Shown here: piece after piece, positions 1 through 7,672 of the stretch
How positions within the stretch are numbered: position 1 is the first letter of the stretch
How the letters are laid out: every line of letters starts with the position of its first letter
Origin: JALYXV01 sp963791545
GTDB lineage: Bacteria > Actinomycetota > Acidimicrobiia > Acidimicrobiales > Palsa-688
Direction: 5' to 3'
DNA length: 64,000 nucleotides
Assembly (NCBI GenBank): GCA_963791545.1
Contig: CAWBSR010000003.1
Location: 185,096 to 249,095, forward strand
Notes under the pieces: generated by a model
The model's input: only the letters and a program-made list of their open reading frames with translations
Told to the model about the DNA's origin: nothing
The model's database searches: none
Translations under genes and position numbers: made by a program

Positions 1-2045
1 TCGTCGCCGCGACCGGTGACCTGGGCGTCGAGCCGGCCCTTTAGGTCCCCGGCCCGATCCTCGGCCTGGCGGCTCAGCTTGCGGGAGTTGGTCTCGGGGA
101 TGAGCCGGAGAGACGAATGGCGGGAAAAGGCGATCCGGGCCGCCAGCTCCAGCGCCGCGGCGCCACTGGCGCCGTCCTGCACGATCACCGCGACCGGTCC
201 CTGGGTGGTCCCGGCAACGACGGCCGCCCGAGGATCGTTTGGCTCCCGGGGCCCCCGGTCGGCGGGGGCGCTCGGGTCCACGACGAAGACCACCTCGGCC
301 GGGGTGTCCTGCAGGAGCTTGCCCATGAAGGCGGCCCCGTCCTCGCCAGGGGCAGCCACCATCACCACATCCGCCTCCACGGCGCGGGCCTGGGCGGCCA
401 GGTCGCCGCCGACGTCGTCGGAGAACTGGGAGCGCACGACGGAGTGGACGTCGCGCAGCTCGGACCGGCGGGCCAGGATCTTAAGGCGCTCCAGCGTCGC
501 GGCCATCTGGGCCAGTTCGGCGCCGATCCCCGTTCCCACCTCGAGGCCCTTGCGCATCTGGCTGAAACTGGTTATCACGAGTTCTCTCGGCGTCTCATCT
601 CCGATCACATCGGTGGCGGTGTCGACCAGGTCGTCATCCCCGCCGTCACCCGCGACCATGGCCAGCACCCGGAAGGCATCCATCACCCCGAGGGCGGCCC
701 GCTCGGCTTCCGCGATGTCGTGATTCAGCTGCTTCTCGGGGTACACGAGGCGCAAAAGGGGCTCGGTCATGATGGTTGTCACGATCGCCATCACGACCAG
801 CATGCTGAACAGGCTGGTGTCGAGGACCTTGAAACTCAGGCCCACGTTGAGGATGATCAGCTCGGTCAACCCCCGGGTGTTCATGAGGACCCCGATGGCG
901 CCCGCCTTCCGGGTCGGCATGCCCTGGACCCGGGCCGCGAGGGTGGCCCCGACCAGCTTGCCCCCGATGGCCACCAGCAGGATGAGCGGCAGCTGGGTGA
1001 AAGCCTCCCGGCCCAGGTGCTTGAGGTCGACGCTGAAGCCGGTCACGATGAAGAACAGGGGCAGCAGCAACATGACGCTGACCTGTTCCAGCCGCTCCAC
1101 GATGTCGTGGAGGAACTGGGCGGTGTCCTTCCTCGGCATCACCACACCGAAGAGGAAGGCCCCGAAGATCTGATGGATCCCGATGCGCTCGGTGATGAAG
1201 GACGAGAGGAGGAAGCCCACCAGGATGGTGGCGAAGATGTTGGGCGTGAGATGGCCGACCTCGCGGTAGCGCTTGGCCAGCTTCTCCAGGAGCGGTTTGA
1301 CGACGATGAACATGAAGGCGACGTAGGCCGCCGACTCCAGCAGGATCTTGGGGAGCTCCAAGCCGCCACTGGACTTGATGATGGCCAGCACCAGGGCCAG
1401 GAGCGACCAGGCGACCACGTCGTCGACGGCGGCGCAGGCCAGCGCCAGCGCGCCGATCTCGGTGCGGTACATCCTCCGCTCGGTGAGGATCCGGGCCAGG
1501 ACGGGGAAGGCGGTGATCGACATCGACGCCCCGATGAACATCGCGAATGGGAGGAAGCGGTGGGCCTGGGGCGCCTGGGCGTTGGTGTGGGATTTTTGGA
1601 TCGCCGCCGCCAGGAGCATGCCCAGGCCGAAGGGCAGGGCGATGGAGGAGAGGGATATGACGCCGGCGATGCGTTCCTTTCCCCTGATGAGGGTTATGTC
1701 GACTTCAAGGCCAACGATGAACATGAAGATGATGAGGCCGACCTGAGCCAGGATGCCGAGGTAGGGCCGAACGTCGGTCGGGAAGACCCGGGTGGGCAGG
1801 TTGCCGGGAAACAGGCCCAGCAGGCTGGGACCGAGGGCGATGCCGGCGATGATCTCGCCCACCACGGCGGGCTGGCGAATCTTCTTGAACAGCGAGCCGG
1901 CCAGGCGGGCCACGATGATGATGACGGCGATGTCGATGAAGACGATGGCCGTGAGGTCGTCGGTGCTGCGCGGAACGGGCGGCTTCTTGGCGGCCGCCTT
2001 GACGATCGCCGTGGCAGCTGTGGCCGCCGCCTCCATCAGGACCAT
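1..2045 (-). CDS. Kef-type cation/proton antiporter (CPA2), C-terminus outside window
   Basis: The minus frame is open from an ATG at 2045 to the left edge, so the 3' end is missing. The ATG is preceded by a strong GGGGGGAGGGG ribosome site. The first ~420 residues are a chain of hydrophobic helices with CPA2 signatures: AVVGEIIAGIALGPSLLG, IFMFIVGLEVD, ITAFPVLARIL and the paired acids in AAVDDVVAW (ion-binding Asp-Asp). Further on are FGAFLFGVVMPR and NTRGLTELIILNVGL. The remaining visible ~250 residues are soluble and look like the stress-protein-like cytoplasmic tail seen on several such antiporters. The family exchanges K+ or Na+ for protons at the inner membrane; the ion cannot be read from sequence. 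The gene is divergent from the kinase at 2186. Long plus-strand reading frames across it are shadows. Confidence 0.93.
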   Translation of the reverse strand, partial: MVLMEAAATAATAIVKAAAKKPPVPRSTDDLTAIVFIDIAVIIIVARLAGSLFKKIRQPAVVGEIIAGIALGPSLLGLFPGNLPTRVFPTDVRPYLGILAQVGLIIFMFIVGLEVDITLIRGKERIAGVISLSSIALPFGLGMLLAAAIQKSHTNAQAPQAHRFLPFAMFIGASMSITAFPVLARILTERRMYRTEIGALALACAAVDDVVAWSLLALVLAIIKSSGGLELPKILLESAAYVAFMFIVVKPLLEKLAKRYREVGHLTPNIFATILVGFLLSSFITERIGIHQIFGAFLFGVVMPRKDTAQFLHDIVERLEQVSVMLLLPLFFIVTGFSVDLKHLGREAFTQLPLILLVAIGGKLVGATLAARVQGMPTRKAGAIGVLMNTRGLTELIILNVGLSFKVLDTSLFSMLVVMAIVTTIMTEPLLRLVYPEKQLNHDIAEAERAALGVMDAFRVLAMVAGDGGDDDLVDTATDVIGDETPRELVITSFSQMRKGLEVGTGIGAELAQMAATLERLKILARRSELRDVHSVVRSQFSDDVGGDLAAQARAVEADVVMVAAPGEDGAAFMGKLLQDTPAEVVFVVDPSAPADRGPREPNDPRAAVVAGTTQGPVAVIVQDGASGAAALELAARIAFSRHSSLRLIPETNSRKLSRQAEDRAGDLKGRLDAQVTGRGD

Positions 2046-2185
2046 GCCCCTCCCCCCGCCCGTGGTATCCGCGGATGGTAACCCTGTGGAGGGGGCGATG
2101 CACGCGTTAGGGTGCGATTGGCTAGGAGCGGTATCGGGTCGCCTTCTGGCTGCATCTATCGGGGACGGGCTGCGGGAGGTGCCGG

Positions 2186-2977
2186 GTGGAACGCATTGCT
2201 GACTACACGCTGTTGCGGTCCCTCGGAGAGGGGAACTACGGCGAGTTTTTCCTGGCCGCCCCCCCGGACCGGCTGAACGTCACCAGCGAGTACGTGGCCG
2301 TGAAGGTGCTGGCCGCCCGCACGTCGGAGGACGCCTTCCGCCGGGCGACCAAGGAGTTGCGCCTGTTCGCGGCAGTGCAGTCGCCGTTTCTGGTGACGTT
2401 GTTCGACGCCGGCCAGGAGGGCGAGACCTTCTACTACTCGATGGAGTACTTCCCGATGGGGTCACTGGGCTCGCCCAGCCGGCCGCTCAGCCGCGACGAG
2501 GTGCTGCGGGCGGTGGCCAACGCGGCCCGGGCCGCCCATGCCCTGCACGAAGCGGGGATCGTGCACCGGGATATCAAGCCCGGCAACATCATGCTCCACG
2601 AGAACGGGGCCAAGCTGTCCGACCTCGGGCTGGCGCAGCTGGTGCAGCCTGGGTTGACGGTGACGGGGATGGGGCCGATCGGCAGCGTGGAGTTCATGGA
2701 CCCCGGGATCATGAAGGGGGCCCGGGCGTCGCGGGCGTCGGACATCTGGTCGCTCGGAGTGACCCTGCACCGGGGGCTGACCGGTCGCGGCTTGTACGGC
2801 GAGCTGGCCGACAACGAGCCGTTGCTCGTGATGCGCAAAGTGCTGAGCTCGTCGCCGACCATCGACCCGACCCTCGAGGCGGGTGCCGCGGCGCTGGTGG
2901 CAGTCTGCCTGTCGCCGGACCCGGCCGACCGTCCCCCAACGGCGGCCGTGGTGGCAGAGCGCATCGAAGCCCTGTAG
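2186..2977 (+). CDS. Soluble serine/threonine protein kinase (Hanks type)
   Basis: A 263-residue protein consisting of a kinase domain only. Visible motifs are the glycine loop GEGNYGEFF (residues 14-22), VAVK with Lys40, a C-helix Glu near 57, the catalytic loop HRDIKPGN (127-134) and DLG (146-148) replacing the usual DFG. The APE region is altered to MDPG. No transmembrane segment or PASTA repeats follow, so this is a cytosolic kinase, unlike PknB. The start is a GTG at 2186 after GGGAGG. DLG is tolerated in many active bacterial kinases. Substrates are unknown. It is divergent from the antiporter with ~140 bp between them, so shared control is possible but not shown. Confidence 0.9.
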   Translation: MERIADYTLLRSLGEGNYGEFFLAAPPDRLNVTSEYVAVKVLAARTSEDAFRRATKELRLFAAVQSPFLVTLFDAGQEGETFYYSMEYFPMGSLGSPSRPLSRDEVLRAVANAARAAHALHEAGIVHRDIKPGNIMLHENGAKLSDLGLAQLVQPGLTVTGMGPIGSVEFMDPGIMKGARASRASDIWSLGVTLHRGLTGRGLYGELADNEPLLVMRKVLSSSPTIDPTLEAGAAALVAVCLSPDPADRPPTAAVVAERIEAL

Positions 2978-2983
2978 CAAGGG

Positions 2984-3002
2984 GCCCCGGCACGGCCGGG
3001 GC
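2984..3002 (+). terminator. GC-rich hairpin after the kinase gene
   Basis: An 8-bp perfect stem (2984-2991 with 2995-3002) closes on a 3-nt ACG loop, 7 bp after the kinase stop codon. There is no T-tract, so it is at best a terminator-like or RNA-end-protecting hairpin. Confidence 0.4.
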
Positions 3003-3115
3003 GGCCCGCGGTTTGGAGGGTAGGGGATAGCCGGGCGTTCACTCCTGTTTCGCGCCAGCCTCCTGGCAACCATGGCTTCAGTGAGCGCCGCCCGCCATTT
3101 TCCCCACCTGTTGGA

Positions 3116-3174
3116 ATACGGAACGGTGCCGTATCGTTGGCTGCTATTGTGAAACGAAGTCGTTCCGTATCGTT
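3116..3174 (+). promoter_or_regulatory. Operator region upstream of the MFS exporter
   Basis: Two inverted repeats lie just before the exporter start. ATACGG-7 nt-CCGTAT occupies 3116-3134, and AACGA-AG-TCGTT occupies 3153-3164. The 10-mer CCGTATCGTT occurs twice in direct orientation (3129-3138 and 3165-3174), 36 bp apart. This fits binding of a TetR dimer pair, and a TetR gene follows at 5023. The binding itself is inference. Confidence 0.55.
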
Positions 3175-3190
3175 AGAGAGGACCGGGGAC

Positions 3191-4906
3191 ATGGACATGT
3201 CGACCCTCACCTACCGCCGACGCTGGTTAACACTGGCAGTGTTGTGCTTCAGCCTGCTCGTCATTGGCGTGGACAACACCATCTTGAACGTGGCCCTGCC
3301 CACCCTGGTGCGGGATCTCCACGCTTCCGCCAGCCAACTGCAGTGGATGGTCGACGCCTACACCCTGGTGTTCGCAGGGTTGCTGCTCACCGCGGGCAGC
3401 CTGGGCGACCGCTTCGGGCGCAAGCGGGCTCTCAGCCTGGGCCTGCTCATCTTCGGCGCCGGCTCGGTACTGTCCGCCTTCTCCGGCTCCGCCAACATGC
3501 TCATCGCGACCCGGTCGCTGATGGGCGTCGGCGGCGCCCTGATCATGCCCGCCACCCTGTCGATCCTGACCAACACCTTCACCAACCCGTCGGAGCGGGC
3601 CAAGGCGATCGGCATCTGGGCCGGCGTCTCCGGCGCCGGTATCGCGGTCGGCCCGATCGCGGGCGGCTGGCTGCTCCAGCACTTCTGGTGGGGTTCGGTG
3701 TTCCTCGTCAACGTTCCGGTGGTCATCGTCGCCCTGATCGGGGGCTGGTTGTTCATCACCGATTCCCGTGACCCGTCCAAGCCCCGACTGGACCCGGTCG
3801 GCGCCGGGCTGTCGATCGTGGGCCTGACCGCTCTCCTGTGGGGCCTGATCGAGGCGCCGTCGAATGGCTGGGGTTCGGCCGCCACGCTGGGCGCGTACGC
3901 AGTGGCCGCCGTGGTTCTGGGGGCCTTCGTCCTGTGGGAGAACCACAGCGACCATCCCATGCTGGACGTGCGCATCTTCGAGAATCCCCGCTTCACGGCC
4001 GCCAGTTCCGCCATCACGCTGGTGTTCTTCGCCATGTTCGGTTCCTTCTTCCTGGTTACCCAGTACCTGCAGAACGTGCGGGGCTACAACGCCCTGCAGG
4101 CTGGCCTGCGGATCGCGCCCATCGCGGCGGTGCTATTCGTGGCCGCCCCGGCATCGAGCATCTTCGTGCGCTGGTTCGGCTCCAAGGCAGTCGTGGCGGG
4201 GGGCATGGTGATTGCGGCGTTGGGGCTGTTCCTGTTCTCGACGCTGCACACCACGTCGGGCTACGGCTCGGTGCTGCTGGCCCTGATGGTGCTGGGCCTG
4301 GGAATGTCTTTGACGATGGCCCCGGCCACGGATTCGATCATGGGCTCCCTGCCCCGGGCCAAGGCCGGCGTCGGGTCGGCGGTCAATGACACCACCCGCC
4401 AGGTCGGCGGCGCCCTCGGGGTGGCGGTGCTCGGTAGCATCGCCACGTCGGGCTATGCCAGCCGGATGAGCGCCACCCTGGCCCACAGTGGATTGCCCGC
4501 CGCCGCCACAGCCGCCGCCAGGAACTCGGTTGGCGGCGCCCTCAACGTGGCCCAGCAGACCGGCGGCCAGGCCGCCCAGTCGCTGGCCGACGCGGCCCGG
4601 TCCAGCTTCGTGGGTGCCATCCGGCCGTCCATGCTGGTGGCAGCAGGGGTGACCTTGGCGGGCGCCTTGATCGTGCTGGCCTTCCTCCCCTCCCGGGCGA
4701 TCGACGAGTCGGCGGCCGGAGACGTCACCGCGGAAGGCGTGGTGGCCGAAGCGGCGACCGCGCTCGGCGAGACGGCCGGCGCTACCGCTGGTCCCGGGGC
4801 GGTACCGGCTCTGGCCCTCGCCGAGGTCGAGGCGACCGACACGGGAGCTGGGGATGGTGACGGTGACGGTGACCGGTCTTTGGCACCGGGTTTGCTGCCC
4901 GCCTGA
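3191..4906 (+). CDS. MFS multidrug efflux transporter, DHA2 (EmrB/QacA) family, 14 TM
   Basis: A 571-residue membrane protein. The start is taken at ATG 3191 (second ATG at 3197) behind GAGAGGA; the longer frame from TTG 3137 would run through the operator repeats. Motif A reads GSLGDRFGRKRALS, the early helix holds VDNTILNVALPTL, and motif C reads SGAGIAVGPIAGGWLL. These are typical of proton-driven 14-helix drug exporters. About 80 residues of Ala/Glu/Gly-rich tail follow the last helix, ending in a short GDGDGDGD run. A TetR gene 116 bp downstream, together with repeats upstream, suggests a drug-inducible pump and its repressor. The substrate cannot be told. Confidence 0.93.
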   Translation: MDMSTLTYRRRWLTLAVLCFSLLVIGVDNTILNVALPTLVRDLHASASQLQWMVDAYTLVFAGLLLTAGSLGDRFGRKRALSLGLLIFGAGSVLSAFSGSANMLIATRSLMGVGGALIMPATLSILTNTFTNPSERAKAIGIWAGVSGAGIAVGPIAGGWLLQHFWWGSVFLVNVPVVIVALIGGWLFITDSRDPSKPRLDPVGAGLSIVGLTALLWGLIEAPSNGWGSAATLGAYAVAAVVLGAFVLWENHSDHPMLDVRIFENPRFTAASSAITLVFFAMFGSFFLVTQYLQNVRGYNALQAGLRIAPIAAVLFVAAPASSIFVRWFGSKAVVAGGMVIAALGLFLFSTLHTTSGYGSVLLALMVLGLGMSLTMAPATDSIMGSLPRAKAGVGSAVNDTTRQVGGALGVAVLGSIATSGYASRMSATLAHSGLPAAATAAARNSVGGALNVAQQTGGQAAQSLADAARSSFVGAIRPSMLVAAGVTLAGALIVLAFLPSRAIDESAAGDVTAEGVVAEAATALGETAGATAGPGAVPALALAEVEATDTGAGDGDGDGDRSLAPGLLPA

Positions 4907-5022
4907 TGCCTCAAGGCGCGGCAGCGGCAGTACTGGCCGGGACCGGTGCTTCGTGCGCCGGTCCCGCCGGGCGCGCCCGAGACCGGTGTTGGTGCCAGGA
5001 TTGAAGTCGTAAGGGGGAACCA

Positions 5023-5616
5023 ATGAGCACAGTTGCCGAAGTACACGAGGTCCATCCCAAACACGGACGGCCCCGGGATCCCCAGGTCGACGCCGCCATC
5101 CGGCAGGCGACCCTCGACCTGCTGGTCGAGGAGGGTTTCGCCCGCATGAGCATCGAGGGCGTGGCCAACCGGGCCGGGGTCGGCAAGGCCGCCATCTACC
5201 GCCGCTGGGACAACAAGACCGCCCTGGTGGTCGAATCCATCCGTGACCTGATCTCGCCCCATCTCGAGTGGCCCCACACCGATGACATCCGGGCCGACCT
5301 CGAGGTCATCTTCCAACTGGCGCTGGGCAAGATGCGGGGTCTGGAGGGCGAGCTGATGGCGGCGGTCGTGAGCGAGCTGGTACGGAACCCGGAACTGGCG
5401 GCGACGGTGCGGGCCCAGTTCGTGGGGTGCCGGAAGGAAGACCTGCTCGACCGCATCCAGGGGGCCATCGACGACGGCGAGCTGCCGCCCGGCGACGCGG
5501 AACTGCTGGCCGAGGTCGGTTTCTCGATCATCCACCACCGGATGCTGCTGTCCGACTCCCCGCTGAGTGACGACCTGCCCAAGCGGCTGGTCGAACAGTT
5601 CTTTCCTCGGGAGTAA
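5023..5616 (+). CDS. TetR/AcrR family transcriptional regulator
   Basis: A 197-residue protein with an N-terminal helix-turn-helix: MSIEGVANRAGVGKAAIYRRW at about residues 42-62, here cited only as the span from MSIEG to YRRW. The C-terminal helical ligand domain is of the TetR_C_16 kind. ATG 5023 follows AAGGGGG. It lies downstream of the DHA2 exporter on the same strand, the usual place for the exporter's repressor. The likely targets are the inverted repeats at 3116-3174. The inducing ligand is unknown. Confidence 0.92.
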   Translation: MSTVAEVHEVHPKHGRPRDPQVDAAIRQATLDLLVEEGFARMSIEGVANRAGVGKAAIYRRWDNKTALVVESIRDLISPHLEWPHTDDIRADLEVIFQLALGKMRGLEGELMAAVVSELVRNPELAATVRAQFVGCRKEDLLDRIQGAIDDGELPPGDAELLAEVGFSIIHHRMLLSDSPLSDDLPKRLVEQFFPRE

Positions 5617-5628
5617 TTTCAGGGTCGG

Positions 5629-6444
5629 ATGACGACCGCATTCGTACTCTCAGGCGGCGCCAGCCTCGGTGCGGTGCAGGCGGGGATGGCAGAAGTCCTC
5701 CTGGATGCGGGGGTGGAGCCCGAGCTCATCGTGGGCGCCTCGGTCGGTGCCCTCAACGGGGCCTGGCTGGCCAGCCACCCCGGCGTCACCGGCGCCCATC
5801 TGCTGGGCGACGTCTGGCTGTCTGTGCGCCGGAAGGACATCTTCCCGTTCTCCGCCGCCCAGATCGTGCGGGGCTTGACCAGTCGCAGCGATCATTTCGT
5901 CCGCTCCACCCGGCTGGCCCGGTGGATGTCGGTGCGGGCGCCGTTCTTCCAGCTCGAGCAGGCCACGATACCCCTGCATGTGGTCGCCACCGATCTGCTG
6001 ACGGGACGGCCCGTCGTGCTCTCGAGCGGCGATGCGATCGAGGCCCTGCTGGCCAGCGCCGCCATACCCGGGATCTTTCCGCCTGTCGAGGTCAACGGGC
6101 GGCTGCTGGTCGACGGCGGGCTGGCCGCCAACACACCGGTCGGCCAGGCCGTGGACCTGGGTGCGGACGTGGTGTATCTGCTGTCGACGATGGGGGCGGC
6201 ATTGAGCCGGCGCCCCAAGGGTGCCCCGGCGGTGTCCAACCTGGCCATCGCCCATCTGCTGGGCAACGCCTCGCTGAGTGAGATCCGGGCCAACGCCTCG
6301 CGCTGCGAGCTGTTTGTCGTACCCGTCCCACCGTCGATCGGAGTGTCGCCTTTCGACTTCAGGCACAGCCAGGAACTCATCGATCGGGGCAGGAGCTCGG
6401 CGGCGGCGTGGCTGGCGACCCGCCAGCCGGTGCCGGCCTTGTAG
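5629..6444 (+). CDS. Patatin-like phospholipase / acylhydrolase (RssA-like)
   Basis: A 271-residue protein with the full patatin set: an oxyanion stretch LSGGASLGAVQAGM at the very N-terminus, the nucleophile elbow GASVG (Ser of the Ser-Asp dyad) and the second catalytic motif DGGLAANTPV. No signal peptide is seen, so it is probably cytosolic. The family hydrolyses acyl esters of phospholipids, or acts as a regulatory acylhydrolase as RssA homologues do. It starts 12 bp after the TetR stop and its stop overlaps the next gene's GTG (TAGTG), so the three genes 5023-7451 are probably cotranscribed. Confidence 0.92.
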   Translation: MTTAFVLSGGASLGAVQAGMAEVLLDAGVEPELIVGASVGALNGAWLASHPGVTGAHLLGDVWLSVRRKDIFPFSAAQIVRGLTSRSDHFVRSTRLARWMSVRAPFFQLEQATIPLHVVATDLLTGRPVVLSSGDAIEALLASAAIPGIFPPVEVNGRLLVDGGLAANTPVGQAVDLGADVVYLLSTMGAALSRRPKGAPAVSNLAIAHLLGNASLSEIRANASRCELFVVPVPPSIGVSPFDFRHSQELIDRGRSSAAAWLATRQPVPAL

Positions 6445-7451
6445 TGCGGGCGTGGGCGGTCACGGGGCCGGCGCCGATCGATGGCCCGGTGCCCCTTGAG
6501 GCGGTCGAGCGGCCCGTGCCCGCGCCGGGCCCCGGGGAGATCCTGGTCAAGGTGTCGACGTGCGGGGTGTGCCGCACCGACCTGCATGTTGTCGAAGGGG
6601 ATCTGCCGCCCCACCAGGCGGGGGTGGTTCCCGGCCATGAGGTGGTCGGGGTGGTGTCGGAGGTCGGCTCGGGCCCGGTGCGCTTCGGGGTGGGGAAAAG
6701 GGTCGGAATCCCGTGGCTCCGCCATACCTGTGGGCTGTGTCGCTGGTGCACCACGGGCCGTGAGAACCTCTGCGTCGACCCCGCCTTCACAGGTTGGGAT
6801 GCCGACGGGGGCTACGCCGAATACGCCGCCGTCGACGCTCGGTACGCCTACGCCATTCCTCCGGAGTTCGACGACGAGGAGGCGGCACCCTTGCTGTGCG
6901 CCGGCATCATCGGCTTCCGGGCGTTGCGGCGCAGCGGCTTGGCGCCCGGCGGCCGGTTGGGACTCTATGGTTTCGGCGGGTCAGCCCACCTGGCGGCCCA
7001 GGTCGCTCTCTTTGAGGGATCCACGGTCCATGTCATGACCCGTTCTCGGGCCGCTCAGTCGCTGGCGTTGTCGATCGGGGCGGCGAGTGCCCAGGGAGCG
7101 TCGGACCCTCCCCCCGAGCCACTCGACGCGGCAATACTCTTTGCACCGGTTGGTGATCTGGTGCTGCCTGCCTTGGCCGCCCTCGACAAGGGCGCCACGC
7201 TGGCCATAGCCGGGATCCATCTGAGCGACATCCCCCCCCTGAACTACGAGCGGCACCTGTTCCAGGAGCGGGAATTGTGCAGCGTGACCGCCAACACGAG
7301 AGCCGACGGCGAGGAGTTCCTGCGTATCGCGGCCTCGATTCCGATCAAGGTGACGACGACGCCTTTCGGTCTGTCGGAGGCGCCGGCTGCCCTGCGGGCG
7401 CTGGCTCACGACGAGGTCGAGGGTGCCGCCGTCCTCCACGCCGACCGTTAA
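6444..7451 (+). CDS. Zinc-dependent alcohol dehydrogenase (MDR superfamily)
   Basis: A 335-residue enzyme. GTG 6444 shares its G with the patatin TAG stop, giving an N-terminus VRAWAVTGP as in this family; the open frame continues upstream to 6408 but that part lies inside the patatin gene. Catalytic zinc ligands are in CGVCRTDLH and PGHEVVG. Four structural-zinc cysteines are in CGLCRWCTTGRENLC. The Rossmann stretch is LGLYGFGGSAHLAAQ, a slightly unusual GFGGSA form seen in the AdhP-like branch. The expected reaction is NAD(P)-linked oxidation of alcohols or reduction of aldehydes; the substrate is not determinable. Confidence 0.92.
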   Translation: MRAWAVTGPAPIDGPVPLEAVERPVPAPGPGEILVKVSTCGVCRTDLHVVEGDLPPHQAGVVPGHEVVGVVSEVGSGPVRFGVGKRVGIPWLRHTCGLCRWCTTGRENLCVDPAFTGWDADGGYAEYAAVDARYAYAIPPEFDDEEAAPLLCAGIIGFRALRRSGLAPGGRLGLYGFGGSAHLAAQVALFEGSTVHVMTRSRAAQSLALSIGAASAQGASDPPPEPLDAAILFAPVGDLVLPALAALDKGATLAIAGIHLSDIPPLNYERHLFQERELCSVTANTRADGEEFLRIAASIPIKVTTTPFGLSEAPAALRALAHDEVEGAAVLHADR

Positions 7452-7583
7452 TCTCGCGGGATGATCCGGGCGTTCGCGTTCGCCAACCAGCCCAAGGTCC
7501 ACCGGCGGGCGTCGCTGGGGTCCCTGAGGCATCCGCTGCCCAGCTATCCCCCCTGGATCAGCGGCCCGAGCGGCGGTCAACGG

Positions 7584-7629
7584 CGTTTTGCCAAAAAGTG
7601 TTGTCCTGACACCACTTTTTGGCAAAACG
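7584..7629. repeat. Perfect 17-bp inverted repeat (REP/MITE-like hairpin)
   Basis: Arm 7584-7600 is CGTTTTGCCAAAAAGTG and arm 7613-7629 is its exact reverse complement. The 12-nt centre continues the symmetry: TGTC (7602-7605) pairs with GACA (7608-7611) around CT, with one T/C mismatch. The arms are AT-rich in a GC-rich context. It lies between two plus-strand genes, 133 bp after the dehydrogenase. It has no T-run beyond the arm itself. It could act as a terminator, but its size and symmetry look more like a dispersed repeat. No second copy was seen in this window. Confidence 0.85.
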
Positions 7630-7672
7630 CTTCTGGGTGGTGCCCCGGGTGGTGCGGTAGCGGCTGGGCGGG

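Noticed and set aside
117..2081. 654-residue plus-strand open frame
   Set aside because: Antisense shadow of the antiporter gene. Composition is His/Asp/Gly-rich with no domain, while the minus frame has clear CPA2 motifs.
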